This document shows, one piece after another, positions 27,392 through 38,600 of a stretch of 64,000 nt of DNA. The first letter of the stretch is position 1. Every line of letters starts with the position of its first letter. Source of the DNA: CAVVEQ01 sp963828855 (lineage in GTDB: Bacteria; Chloroflexota; Anaerolineae; Anaerolineales; Anaerolineaceae); the NCBI GenBank assembly GCA_963828855.1, contig CAWHGB010000008.1:124001-188000 (forward strand), read 5' to 3'. The translations under genes were made by a program, and so were the position numbers. The notes beneath the pieces are model-generated. The model was not told the origin of the DNA and ran no database searches. It saw nothing but the letters and a program-made list of their open reading frames with translations.

Positions 27392-27455
27392 GTTTTGATT
27401 CTTGATGGAAATTTGCTGGTATACTGATTTTTTCATTTACGAGAACTACGCAAGA

Positions 27456-28376
27456 ATGAAATCATCCCTCGATACAAACATCCTGGTGGTGAAACCCTCC
27501 ACCTGGCGGGATTATGAACTGCTAGATAGCGGGAACGGTCAAAAACTGGAACGCTATGGAAGCCATGTTTTAATTCGCCCGGAGGCAGAAGCCATCTGGA
27601 AACCTGCCGCCAATGAACAGGATTGGCAGCGTGCCGAAGCAACATTCCAACCTGCCCCAGAGGAAAATGGCGGCCACTGGCAGTACCGTAAGCCCCTTCC
27701 TGAAGAATGGCAGGTTGAATACTCCGGGATGCGCTGCCTGATCAAGCTATCTAATTCGCGGCATGTGGGGATCTTTCCCGAGCAAGCTCCTCAATGGGAT
27801 TTCATTCGCGGGAGCGCCAGCATCCGTCCGGGTGCAAGGATCCTCAATCTTTTTGGTTACACTGGTATGGCATCCTTGGCTGCTGCGGCAGGCGGTGCCC
27901 AGGTGACCCATGTGGATGCATCCAAAAAGGCGGTTTCTTGGGCAAAACAGAACCAGGTACTTTCCGGGCTGGAAACCAAACCCATCCGCTGGATTGTGGA
28001 CGATGCTCTGAAGTTCGTCCAACGGGAAGCCAGGCGCGGTTCGTTATACGATGGGATCATCCTTGACCCACCAAAATTCGGACGTGGACCGAAGGGAGAA
28101 GTCTGGGAGTTCTACGCCCTGCTGCCAATCCTGCTGGAAGCCTGTCGCCAGGTGCTCACCCCCAACCCTTTATTTCTTCTCATCACTGCATACGCTGTTA
28201 AAGCCTCCTCGCTCACCCTGGGAACAGCGCTGGATGGATTGATGGAAAAATACAAAGGCAAAACCAGTATGGGGGAACTGGTATTAATGGAAACCAGCGC
28301 CAGCCGCCTGGTCTCCACAGCGGTCTTTTCTCTCTGGGCGGATAATTCCCTGGATTTAATCCCAATTATTTCCTAA
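27456..28376 (+). CDS. class I SAM-dependent methyltransferase (RlmI/RlmK-like)
   Basis: The Rossmann motif I is ILNLFGYTGMASLAAAAGGA, followed by the acidic loop VTHVDASKKAVSWAKQN. Motif IV is DGIILDPPKFGRGPKGEVW, the DPPKF form found in RlmI-type and related 23S rRNA cytosine methyltransferases. I chose the internal Met at 27456 (306 residues); the upstream 18 codons lack family resemblance. A canonical PUA domain is not obvious at the N-terminus. The RNA target is inferred, not shown. Confidence 0.8.
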   Translation: MKSSLDTNILVVKPSTWRDYELLDSGNGQKLERYGSHVLIRPEAEAIWKPAANEQDWQRAEATFQPAPEENGGHWQYRKPLPEEWQVEYSGMRCLIKLSNSRHVGIFPEQAPQWDFIRGSASIRPGARILNLFGYTGMASLAAAAGGAQVTHVDASKKAVSWAKQNQVLSGLETKPIRWIVDDALKFVQREARRGSLYDGIILDPPKFGRGPKGEVWEFYALLPILLEACRQVLTPNPLFLLITAYAVKASSLTLGTALDGLMEKYKGKTSMGELVLMETSASRLVSTAVFSLWADNSLDLIPIIS

Positions 28377-28405
28377 TTCCAAGTAAATGAACATTCCCAC
28401 CATCG

Positions 28406-29818
28406 ATGCCTGATATATCCTTCCCTTCACAACCTCAGACGAACAGTCAACCAGCGAACAAGATTTCCACCCGCACAAAGGTGATTTTCGGGCTAGGAGA
28501 TTGGGGCAACAGCTCCCTCACGACCATCTTTGGATTCTTCTTCGCATTTTTCCTCAACAATATCGCGGGATTGCAGCCGATCTATGCCGTCCCCGTCCTG
28601 CTGATCGGGGGTATTTGGGATGCCATCAACGATCCGATGATCGGTGTGTTCGCGGATAAGGTCCGCACGCGCTGGGGGAGACGCAGACCTTTTTTCCTTT
28701 TTGGCGCCATTCCCTTCGGGTTATTTTTTATCTTGTTGTGGTGGATTCCACCCTTTGAATCCCAATCAGCGCTCTGCGTTTATTACAGCCTGGTCTATAT
28801 CCTATTTGATACAGCTTATACCATCGTTGCCGTGCCCTATTCCGCCTTGACGCCGGAATTGACCGGGGATTACAACGAACGTACCAGCCTGAACGGTTAC
28901 CGCATGGTGGTGAGTGTTATTGCCGGGCTGGTGGCCGCAGTGGCCATGCCCTACTTCGTGGAACAGGTAATAGATAAAAAGTCGGCCTACTTGAATGTGG
29001 CCATCGTATTTGGGATTCTGGCCATCATCCCATATTTCCTGCTGTTTTTCTTCATCAAAGAAAAGTTTCAGAACGTGAGCAGGGATGATTTCAAACTTCT
29101 GAAAGGCTTTCAGCTCGCCTGGCAGAATAAACCCTTTCGTTATGCGGCTGGTATTTACACGACTGCCTGGGTGGCGGTCAGCCTGGCTGGCGCTCTCTTA
29201 CAGTATTACCTCACCTTCTGGCTGCGCATCCCTGACCAGGTGGATATTATCCTGGGTATGTTGATGATCTCAACCCTGGTCTTCATCCCGTTGATCGTAT
29301 ATTTGGCGAAGAAGTTCGGAAAGCAAAATGCCTATCTCTTGGCGGTTGGATGGTGGATCCTGGTCATGTTCTCGCTCTTCCTGCTCCCGCCGGGTTTTTC
29401 GCCCATGATCTATTTTCTAATCGTGGGAGCCGGGGTGGGTGTGGCCGCCGCTCATGTTATTCCTGCCTCCATCATCCCGGACGTGATCGACCAGGACCAG
29501 CTCAACACCGGTTATCACCGCGAGGCCACCTATTATGGTTTTATCGTTTTCATCCAGAAATCCGGATCGGCTGCGACTCTGGCTTTGATGCAGTTTGTGC
29601 TATCACTGAGCGGATACCGCATCCCCCCCAATCCCTCCCTGCCGCTGGCAGTGTTGCAGCCTGAGTCTGTGCTTTGGTCGATCCGTGCTCTCATCGGGCC
29701 GGTCTGCGCGATTCTTTTAGGGGGATCAATGCTACTGGCCTGGAAATATCCCATCAGCCGGGAACAGCATGCTGAGATCCGCAAAGCGATTGAACTAAGT
29801 CAGGTTGATACGGAATGA
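28406..29818 (+). CDS. MFS sugar transporter, GPH (glycoside-pentoside-hexuronide) family
   Basis: A 470-residue protein with about 12 helices. The first loop holds GDWGNSSLTTIFGFFFAFFL and GGIWDAINDPMIGVFADKVR, then TRWGRRRPFFLFGA, the GPH signature for cation-coupled glycoside uptake. EATYYGFIVFIQKSGSAATL in the second half is also typical. The substrate is unknown. A GH127 glycosidase occurs about 32 kb away; the two need not be linked. It starts 29 nt after the methyltransferase. Confidence 0.85.
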   Translation: MPDISFPSQPQTNSQPANKISTRTKVIFGLGDWGNSSLTTIFGFFFAFFLNNIAGLQPIYAVPVLLIGGIWDAINDPMIGVFADKVRTRWGRRRPFFLFGAIPFGLFFILLWWIPPFESQSALCVYYSLVYILFDTAYTIVAVPYSALTPELTGDYNERTSLNGYRMVVSVIAGLVAAVAMPYFVEQVIDKKSAYLNVAIVFGILAIIPYFLLFFFIKEKFQNVSRDDFKLLKGFQLAWQNKPFRYAAGIYTTAWVAVSLAGALLQYYLTFWLRIPDQVDIILGMLMISTLVFIPLIVYLAKKFGKQNAYLLAVGWWILVMFSLFLLPPGFSPMIYFLIVGAGVGVAAAHVIPASIIPDVIDQDQLNTGYHREATYYGFIVFIQKSGSAATLALMQFVLSLSGYRIPPNPSLPLAVLQPESVLWSIRALIGPVCAILLGGSMLLAWKYPISREQHAEIRKAIELSQVDTE

Positions 29819-29841
29819 CCTGGTGAATCCAGGGTAATAAT

Positions 29842-30622
29842 TCACCTCAGCCAGGCTACCGGCGCCCAGCTGGCTTCTGCCTTGATCCCCAATGTGGATG
29901 AAATTTTCTCTGCAATCATGTTCAATTCGTAGGGCATAAGAGGTTGCAGGCAGTTTTGATTAGCATCTTCATCGAGAGTTGTGACCTGCACCCCAACCGG
30001 TTTGATCTCACCGACTGCCTTCAACCAGGCTTCGAAAATCAAACCCTGTGGAATTGGAAACCCTGCCCTTAAGAAAAAGCGATTGCAGGATCAAACCCTT
30101 CAACCCTTTCATCGTTTCTATCAAACCGCTTAGTTTCAAACCCGCCATGGGGCGATTGATTTTTTCGAAAGACAATTGATCCCCCGCATCCAGTTTCACC
30201 AGTGGAATATCGATCAACTCCAAAGCAGTTCTGACTTTCTGCCTGGAAAGGGTGCTGCCATTCGTGAATACTGCCAGGGGAACACCAGGCTGGAATCGAT
30301 CCCGCAGCAGGCAGGTTTCTTCAACAATATTCGCAAAATCGGGATGAAGTGTGGGCTCGCCGTTCCCTGAAAAAGTGATCGAATCCAAACGCCGGACGGT
30401 TTTCAACCCGATTTCCACTTCCTTCAGGATCTGCTCCGGGGTATAGACGCTGCTCGAATCCGGTTTATCAGTTAATTGATCGGTTTTTCCATATTGGCAA
30501 TAAACGCAGTCGAACGAACAGATCTTATGGAAGGGAGAAAGAAGATTGATCCCTAGTGAAGTGCCCAATCGCCTGGAATGGATTGGTCCATAAACGATCT
30601 TCTCTTGCAGCCGGATTCCCAA
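29842..30622 (-). CDS. radical SAM protein, COG0731-like (one frame shift)
   Basis: The cluster-binding motif CSFDCVYC lies near residue 35 in the frame from 30622, followed by ITFSGNGEPTLHPDF and VFTNGSTLSRQKVRTAL. This is the pattern of the Fe-S oxidoreductases related to TYW1. The frame breaks at the AA (minus strand) at 30069-30070; removing one base gives LRAGFPIPQGLIFEAWL and joins the C-terminal piece ending WAPVAWLR. The span is one base over 260 codons. The substrate is unknown. It is divergent from the AHSA1 fusion gene. Confidence 0.8.
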
Positions 30623-30734
30623 ATGAACCTCATATATATTATTACTACTGAATTGAAGATGAATGCTTGAATTTTGGTAATAAAAGGTATACGCTATGGG
30701 AAATAACTATAGCATCAATTCAAAGGAGGTTTCG

Positions 30735-31953
30735 ATGGGCAGAAAGATCTCTATTCGTCGTGAGCTGAAAGTACCCCCAGCCGAAGTATTCCGTGCCTTT
30801 TCGAACGCAACTGTTCTGCGGGAATGGCTTTGCGATGTCGCCACAGTCACACCCCGGGAGGGAGGTCGTTTCTACCTGTGGTGGGATCATGGCAGCTTCA
30901 TCGCTGGAAAATTCACCCAATTCATCCCGGGCGAAAAGCTTGAGATCAGCTGCCAGGGATGCAATGAACCCACCCCGACGAAGATCTCCATTTCCTTAAA
31001 GAAAATTGACCGGGGAACCGAGTTGGAGTTGAAGGAGTCCGGATTCAATGAAGATGATGAGGGCAAAAAGTTGAAAAAACGGGTGGAGCACCGTTGGGAA
31101 GTCAGTCTGGAAAACCTTGCGAATGTCCTCGAAAAAGGACCTGATCTGCGCGTGGTCAATCGCCCGATGCTCGGGAGTTTTCATCGATGGTCTGGATGAG
31201 AAAAAGGCAGCGAAGATCGGCGTCCCGGTGACGAAAGGTGTTCTCGTGGGGGGTCTGGTGGAAGGTATGGGTGCGCAATCCTCCGGTGTTCAGAAGAATG
31301 ATGTGATCATTAAAATGGATGGTAAACCGATCACGGATTTCCAATCCATCGGGATCGTATTGCAGACCCACAAGGCTGGCGACAGCGTGGAAACCCAGCT
31401 CTATCGCAAGAGCTCCCTGGAAACTCTGTGGGTCAAGTTATCCTTCCGACCCATCCCGGAGATCCCAAAAACCGCGCAAGGATTGGCAGATGCTTTCAAG
31501 AAAATTTATGATGAAAAATTCGTTGAATTGAAGAAATCCTTCGCCGAAGTCAGCGAGGAGTTGGCCAATACGCCCCCGAAAAAGGGTGAGTGGAGCGCTT
31601 GTGAGGTGCTGGCGCACTTGATCCACTCCGAACGCGACCAGCAGTTGATTCTCCACACTGTGGTTTTCGACCAGGAGCTTGTTTCGGATGGTTATGGGGA
31701 TAACCTGGATGCCCGTAACAAGGCCACCGTGGCTGCTTATGGAAGTTCAAAAGCCTTGTTGGAGGAATTCCATCGGGCAATAACGGAGACTACGTTCTTT
31801 ATTGCCAATCTGCCGGAGAAGTTCGTAAAACATAAAGGCAGTTACTGGCGCCAGGCATTCAATCTTCTGCAATTCCCGCAGCACACCGATGAGCACATTG
31901 TCCAGATCCGGGAAGGGTTTGGAACCCTGAAAAAGAAAACAGCCAAAAATTAA
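30735..31953 (+). CDS. AHSA1-like SRPBCC - PDZ - DinB-like fusion protein (one frame shift)
   Basis: AGGAGG lies 5 nt before the ATG. Residues 1-145 form an AHSA1-type SRPBCC ligand-binding domain (KVPPAEVFRAFSNATVLREW). Residues 150-230 form a PDZ domain (GVLVGGLVEGMGAQSSGVQK, NDVIIKMDGKPITDF). The last 160 residues are a four-helix DinB-like domain with KGEWSACEVLAHLIHSERDQ and a closing QHTDEHIVQIREG, where His residues could bind metal. A GGG tract at 31173-31175 splits the frame; removing one G joins PMLGVFIDGLDEKKAAKIG. The span is 406 codons plus one base. The architecture is unusual and the function unknown. Confidence 0.75.
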
Positions 31954-31960
31954 AAAAGTT

Positions 31961-31984
31961 CGGGCGCGGGAAATCCCGCGCCCG
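31961..31984. terminator. bidirectional intrinsic terminator
   Basis: A perfect 10-bp GC-rich stem (31961-31970 with 31975-31984) with an AAAT loop lies between two convergent genes. The minus-strand side is followed by ACTTTTTTA and the plus side by an AT-rich ATAATTTTAATTT. Confidence 0.88.
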
Positions 31985-31990
31985 ATAATT

Positions 31991-34900
31991 TTAATTTACA
32001 TCCCGAATGTTTACCTCCAGTGATAGACTGGTAGGTGAATCGAGAACCCAAAGCGCGTCCTCGATCATCAGTCTGGCTGCTGCCGGGTTGATGCTCCTGC
32101 CGCTTTGGAATGCGGTCTCCCAGATGAAGGAAGAGAGGTGTGCTGCGGCAACTTTGGGTTTTCCATCATCCAAAGCATTTTGTGCCTTATCAAGGAATTT
32201 CATCAGGTTCTTGTAGGTGGTCGGCTTTGGTGATCTTCCCTTCCGTGTTGAACCGGTTGACGCTAGTCTTAAGGCTCTGGATGGTGGCAGAAATATAGAA
32301 CTTGACCGATGCAGTGCTCGTGTTCTGAAGCGCATCTTTCGCGGTCACCACCAGGAAATGTGGTTGTCCCAGTCGCAGGGTGTACAGATCGATTACCTGG
32401 CCATCTGTAGACTACCGACCCCGTCTAATTTTGCCGAGACCTCACCCATACCAGCGGGTGTATCCGATGCGCCAAAGTCAAGTGTGATCTTTTGAGGTGC
32501 AGGTAGGTTTTGCTTCAGGGACTGTGATGGTGATGACCGGACCCATTGAATCGTAGTTGAAGGTCACGGAGGCCGTAGATCATTCCCGGCCTTATCGACC
32601 GCATTCACGGTCAACACATGGACTCCCTGCGTGAGAGCTGTCAGGTCAATAACCTGTCCATTTGTAACTGCAGTTCCATCCAGGTTAGCGGTCATCGTTG
32701 CCACCCCGGCTGGAGTATCAGTCGCGCTGAAATCCAGGGTCAGGCTATCCAGCGGACCATACACTTTGCGTTCAGGTGATGTGATCGTGATCACAGGACC
32801 TGCAGTATCTGAAATGAAGCTTAACCTGCCTTCGATCGCCGGGCTGACAATTCCCTTGAATGTGACGTAATCGATCACAGCGTCGCGGACGTAGTACTGG
32901 GTGTCGTTCACGATCTGGCTCAATGGCCACAGGCTTACCCCACCGTCATTGAAGTTACAGGATCCAGCAGCAAGGTAGTTGACCGTGGAAACCTTGTAGT
33001 ATGTTGCTGCGTCGGTGAAATCAACATCAATCACCACCGATGTTCAGCGAAACCACATTGTTTCCATTTGGTAATGCGGGATATAGGTCATTGTATGTGA
33101 TCTTGTTCCCAAAGTCCGTATCGATCATGCAGGTGGTGTAATAGGAATAACCACCATAACCGGGAACATACTTGTAATAGTAGTAATTCCGGTACGCCCG
33201 TTCCAGGACCGCCTTGAGTTGGGGTCCATTCATATCCAATCACTACCAGCGAATTCTCGTAGGGCATGGCAGCGAACATATCGGAGATTTTTAGGGTGAA
33301 CGGAGTGGCTGGAGTTGCTCCCGTGGCGATTAACTTATTCGTCATCGCACCGGAGAGATGGAAATCCACCGGGATGCCATTCTTGGTTTCCAGTTCATAT
33401 ACCGAGGCATCGGCTTGTAGGTTGGCTCCGTTCGTTTCCTGGGTGAATGCCAGCATCGTATCGATTGGTGCGGTTGTCTGACCGATCACCGTATCATTAT
33501 AAGAATGTGAGCAGTGCCGACATATGGATCGATGATCGCTTTGTGGCAGCGTCCTCAGCAGTGGCATGTCACCACGCTGAGGTATCGACCAGTCCCGCTG
33601 ACCACTTCATAATTTCCACCACCCAGGGGACGCAAACCCAATACTTCCTCACCCAGGGTGTTGTTGTACCGGTATGCCTGACCAACGATCACTGGTTTGC
33701 CATCCGGGTCTACAACGATGCTTGGCAGATACTTGTATGCGCCAAACCCGCTCGCGGGGTTCGTGTGGCTGTGCCCGCCAACCAGCGCGTCCAAACCGGT
33801 AACAGTCGCCACCAGGTTGGTATCCACATTGGCATCCACTTCCACGCTGGCCGGGTTCTCGGTGAAACCGATGTGCGTCAGTGCGATCACCACATCGTTG
33901 GTAGGTCCAAGCAAGTCGGATAGTTCCTGGGTCTTGGCGATCGGATCGCTGAAGGTCAGCCCGGGAATATTGCTGGGCAGCTCGTAATTGGGTACCCGGT
34001 GGTTGCCGATGCCCAGGATGGCGACATCGATATCGCCCAGGTCTTTCTCAACATAGGGTACATACCGGCACGGAAGCAATCCCGTAATCCCCGGTATCAG
34101 ATCAAATTCGCCTGCAGAACCGGGAAAGTTGCCTGGGATAACACACTGGTGAAGACATCCTTGCCGAAGTTGAACTCATGGTTGCCCAGTGTATACGCGT
34201 CATATTCATGGAGTTGAATGCTTTGATCAACGGTTGGATGTGAAGGGTGGGATCCGCGATGGGAGTCCCATTGGAAGTTACTCCAGTGGGAGCCGTCTTG
34301 AAATAGTAGCTCATCGCGTCACCCTGGATGTTATCACCGGAGCTGAGCAATAGGGTTCGGGTTGGATTGTGCAGCTTTTCCTGTTTGATCAGGGTTGCCA
34401 GCTGGGTGTAGCCGACATAGGTTCCCTTTGCACAGGTTCCCGTGCGAATCGTTGTGATGCAGGATCGTGAGCGGGACGATTTCACCATCTTCGTACACGA
34501 AATCGCTGTCCCCATCTTTAATGATCCTGCCATCCAGGGTTCCATCTCCATTGGGACCCATGTATGCTGTTTCCGGGGTTCCATAGTTAGCTGAAATATA
34601 CGCATTGACCGCATTCAGCATATCCCCCCAGTAGGTGATGTTGGTCATGTACTTGAAAGCGTTGTAACCATCCCCACCGGCCGGAGCAAGGAACTCGTTC
34701 GTGCCGACATTGTAGGTTTTCTTCAGATCCAGTGGTTCCCAAGAGGATGACGCTTTATCGAATACCATCACGTCATACGCACCCCAGGCATAAGGTTGTG
34801 GACCTGGGCAGAGCATCTTTGTAGGAGAAGTATTTGTATTTCAGTCCAGCCGGTTGGATCATGCCGGCGACATTTGGTGCATAATTAATCACTTCGAGGA

Positions 34901-36282
34901 TCTTGTCCCCGGTCATCTTACCGACTGCTGTTGCATTCCCGAAGGGAAGAACGGTGAACATATTTCCGTAGGTTAAGCAGATGCTGGTGCGTGAGTTCCT
35001 GAAACACAACCAGTGTTAGCCCAAACTCTCCGTACACAGCACCAATCTGTCCGGATCCCGCCAGCATTATTGAAGAACAGATCAACATCGTTTGCAGTTT
35101 CAGCATCGGTATTCAGGTAGTTATAGATGGCATCATCGATGAAAGTACCCATCATGTTGTCGTGGTGTTGCTTCGTCCCAGGTCAACAGCAGAGTACCCA
35201 ACAGGAGTATTGACCAACGCGACGTATGCAGGATCTGTAGCGCATAGTATTGATCACCCGCATGCGATCGTCGGATCACGCAGCCTAAAGCCTGTAAAGA
35301 GGGTTATACCGGGACCAGGCCACTGAAACTGCTCCGTCGTGCTGCACGGTGACATCCGCCCGGCCCGAGCGTCCGACCGTTGTAATAGGCCTGGACACAG
35401 TTGTGTTTCCAGACTAATGTTGCTGCGGAGTAGCTAGATTGGAATGGCTGTGACCTCCGATGATCAGGTTGACTGGTTTACCCGCAGTGTTCAGATTCTG
35501 TAGCCAGGGTTTGATCACCGATACACCGGAATACCATAACCATACCCACCATCAGCGTAACCCAGATGGCTGAGCACAACGATCACATCCGCCTGTGCTT
35601 TCATCTGCATCATAATAATGTACGATGGAAGCCAGCTGGATCTTTGAAGCATAATCCTGCTGTTGCGGTGGAAACGGTAATGATCGGGGTTTCAGTCGTA
35701 GTTACACCGATGAATGCAACTTTCACGGTGTTCGGTGCAGTCTCCAACTGTCCTGAATTACATAATGGGGCATCAGCAAAGTCGGTGTTGTCCAACCAGC
35801 AGTTGCACAATTTCCAGTATCATTCATAACGATATTTGCAGTTACATAGGGGTATATTGCTTCAGTTGTGCGATTGGCAAGGTTGACCTGTCCCCAGTCG
35901 AATTCATGGTTGCCAAAGGTTGCGACGTTATAGCCCATATTCGTTGAAAACATCAATGGTTGGCTATGCCTTTACCGGTAGGGGTCCCATCCCCCAAGTT
36001 TGAAAGCAGGCTGCCCTGCATTTCATCCCCTGCATCCACAAGTAGGACATTTGCTGCACCAACAGCGGTCCGGACACTATTTACTTGTGTAGCTACCCGG
36101 GCCATGCCCGGGTTGCTGGTGCTGAGACTGTTATCCAATTGCCCGTGAAAGTCGTTGGTATGCAGGATCGTAAAAGTCACCGGGACTGCCGGTGCTGCCT
36201 GCGGCTGCGCAAATACCTGCAGCGGCAGCGCCAGGCTCAGGATCACCACGCAAACAAAAATCTTGAAGATCTTGGTCGTCAT
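31991..36282 (-). CDS. secreted tandem 5'-nucleotidase with Ig-like and C-terminal helical domains (many frame shifts)
   Basis: The start at 36282 has AAAGGGAA upstream and a signal peptide ending VFAQ. Module 1: metallophosphatase marks TILHTNDFHGQLD, GNHEFDWGQVNLAN and GGHSHSN, then a 5'-nucleotidase C-terminal domain (FFNNAGGIRTD, GDGYNAFKYMTNITYWGDML). Module 2 repeats the order: LTILHHNDSHGNL, LLSSGDNIQGDAM, LDALVGGHSHTNP, then KISDMFAAMPYENSLVVIG and MDMNGPQLKAVLERAYR. Two Ig-like repeats (GPVITITSPERKVYGPLDSL) and a helical FIMAH-like tail (LMKFLDKAQNALDDGKPKVA) follow. Frames change at least a dozen times in 4.3 kb, worst at 35160-35600. It would hydrolyse extracellular nucleotides. 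True decay cannot be fully excluded. Confidence 0.72.
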
Positions 36283-36539
36283 AGCATTCCCTTTCAGATT
36301 ATTGAATTGTGTGAAACTCAAAAACGGAATCAAAGTAATCAGAGCGATTGTTTGAAACAGAAAGATTACCTCCACCGCAGGCTCGATAATTACCCCTCCT
36401 TTCTCCAAGCGTCTGAGGAACACCTTACAATTTTGTAAGGTGACACAATCAGTATAGACCGTTCTCATGCCTGTTTCAATATGCGGGATGATTTTTTAAG
36501 GTTGAAAACGCAATTTTTAAGGTTCCGGTGCCACCAGGT

Positions 36540-36568
36540 TTGACATTTCCCCTTCCCTCTCCTACACT
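36540..36568 (+). promoter_or_regulatory. promoter directly before comM
   Basis: A perfect -35 TTGACA (36540-36545), a 17-nt spacer and -10 TACACT (36563-36568). The predicted start of transcription falls at or next to the ATG at 36575, and no ribosome site lies before it, so the mRNA may be leaderless. Confidence 0.6.
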
Positions 36569-36574
36569 TATCCC

Positions 36575-38094
36575 ATGCTAGCCCGGGTTTTTTCCTGCGC
36601 TGTTCTCGGCCTGGATGGCGTCACCGTGGAAGTGGAGGTGGATGCCGGCCGCGGGCTGCCCAAGATGACCATCGTCGGCCTGCCGGATACCGCCGTGCAG
36701 GAGAGCCGCGAGCGGGTGCAGACCGCCATCAAGAACGCCGGGTTCACCTACCCGCGCAAACCGGTGATCGTCAACCTGGCTCCCGCTTCCGTCCGCAAGG
36801 AAGGTCCCTATTACGACCTGCCCATCGCCCTGGGGGTGCTGGCCATGCTGGGGATCATCCCGCAGGCAGGAACTGGCTGCCAGCCTGGTGGTGGGCGAGC
36901 TCTCCCTGGATGGCAGCGTCCGGCACGTGCGCGGGGTGCTGCCCATGGCCGCCCACGCCCGCGCCGAGGGGTTCAAGCGCATCTTCGTCCCCGCTGCCGA
37001 TGCCCCCGAAGCCGCCCTCATCCCGGATCTGGAGGTGATCCCCGTCCAGACGCTCGCTGATATCGCCGCCCATCTCACCGGGGAAACCCCCATTCCCCCG
37101 CAGCCAGCCATCGACCCCGGGGAGGTCGAGACCTGGGTGCAGACCGATTTCCGCGAGATCAAAGGCCAGGAGCACATCAAGCGCGCCCTCGAGGTTGCCG
37201 CGGCTGGCGGCCATAATGTGCTCATGGTCGGCGCTCCCGGGGCTGGCAAGACGCTTCTGGCGCGCGCACTGCCCTCCATCCTGCCGGGTATGACCATCGA
37301 TGAATCCCTGGATGTGACCCGCATCTACTCGGTCGCCGATCAGCTCCCGCCGGATGTCCCCCTGCTGCGCAGCCGACCCTTCCGTTCCCCGCACCACACC
37401 ATCAGCCATGCCGGGCTGGTGGGCGGCGGCAACTGGCCGCACCCGGGCGAGATATCGCTGGCCCACCGCGGGGTGCTCTTCCTGGATGAGTTCCCGGAGT
37501 TTGGCCAGCGCGTGCTGGAAGTGCTGCGCCAGCCGCTGGAGGATAAGGTGGTCACCATCAGCCGCGCGCAGGGTTCGCTCACCTTCCCGGCCAACTTCCA
37601 GCTGGTGGCAGCCATGAACCCCTGCCCCTGCGGGTATTATGATGACCCGGTGAAACCCTGCACCTGCTCCAATTCCACCGTGACCAAGTACCAGAAACGC
37701 ATCTCGGGTCCGCTCCTGGACCGAATCGACATCCATGTGCAGGTCCCGCGGGTGGATTATGAAAAGCTCAGCGGTGACCGGCTTGGGGAGCCATCGGCGG
37801 TGATCCGAAAGCGGGTCGAATCTGCGCGAAAACTTCAGCAGCAGAGCGTTCGAAGGAACCGGGTTGGCCTGCAATGCCGAAATGCACCCGGCGGAGGTTC
37901 GCAAGTTCTGTATTCTGGATGAAAGCGGCCGCAGCCTGATGAAATCCGCCATGAACCAGATGCAGCTCTCCGCCCGGGCATATCACCGCATCCTGAAACT
38001 TGCCCGAACCATCGCGGACCTTGCTGGCTGCGAAGCCATCACCACCCCGCACCTGGCTGAAGCACTGCAATACCGCCCCAGATTGATCGATTAA
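36575..38094 (+). CDS. comM: YifB/ComM-type Mg-chelatase-related AAA+ ATPase (two frame shifts)
   Basis: A helicase-like AAA+ protein; ComM drives branch migration in natural transformation. The N-terminus LGLDGVTVEVEVDAGRGLP and GLPDTAVQESRERV is typical. Walker A is VGAPGAGKTLLARALPSILP and Walker B GVLFLDEFPEF. MNPCPCGYY with paired cysteines and the C-terminal QLSARAYHRILKLARTIADL also fit. Shifts lie at 36863-36867 and near 37838. The span is two bases over 506 codons, giving 505 residues, the family length. The first 1.2 kb is visibly richer in G+C than its neighbours. It stands alone behind its own promoter. Confidence 0.9.
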
Positions 38095-38192
38095 CCAATG
38101 GAATTCATCGATCAAGTCGGATGAGCATCATCCTCTGAAGTAATTTTTATCAAGCGGGATTTAATCGATGTATAGACTTTATCCTGAATAGT

Positions 38193-38222
38193 TTGAAATC
38201 AAAGGTCACTCCACTTTATACT
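38193..38222 (+). promoter_or_regulatory. promoter of the DUF4345-degV group
   Basis: -35 TTGAAA (38193-38198), an 18-nt spacer, -10 TATACT (38217-38222). GGAGG precedes the ATG at 38241. The rest of the 146-nt gap after comM shows no other clear signal. Confidence 0.65.
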
Positions 38223-38240
38223 TATTGAAACGGAGGAAAA

Positions 38241-38590
38241 ATGCAAATTCTTAACCATTCTTAAAATCATCGCAGCGATTGGCACCCTGGTCACCGGGCT
38301 GTTTGTATTGGTGAAACCAAAAGCGGCGGAGGGGTTCACCGGGCTGACAGCCAGTGGACCCCGGGGTATCTCGGAATTCCGCTCGATCTTTGGCGGGTTG
38401 TTCATCGCCCTCGGTCTTTTTCCTCTGGTTTCACAATCCCCGGTCGCGTTCCAGATGCTTGGCTGGGGTTACCTGGCCATCGCGGTGGCAAGGCTCGTTT
38501 CAATTTTCATCGATAAATCCTACGATCGCTCGAACATTATCAGCCTGGTGAATCGAAGATCGTTTTTGGCGATCATTCTCTGGTTTGTAG
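38241..38590 (+). CDS. small DUF4345-like membrane protein (two frame shifts)
   Basis: After removing one A at 38253-38254 and one base near 38552 the frame reads about 115 residues with four hydrophobic helices. ASGPRGISEFRSIFGGLFIA and GYLAIAVARLVSIFIDKSYD match the DUF4345 pattern (E-x-R-x-x-x-GG and a terminal helix). The span is exactly two bases over 116 codons. No function is known. The stop is 10 nt before degV. Confidence 0.65.
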
Positions 38591-38600
38591 GGTTGGCTCC

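Noticed and set aside
36855..37952. 365-codon minus-strand ORF
   Set aside because: It is antisense to comM, whose family motifs are clear; the open frame is a by-product of the GC-rich sequence.
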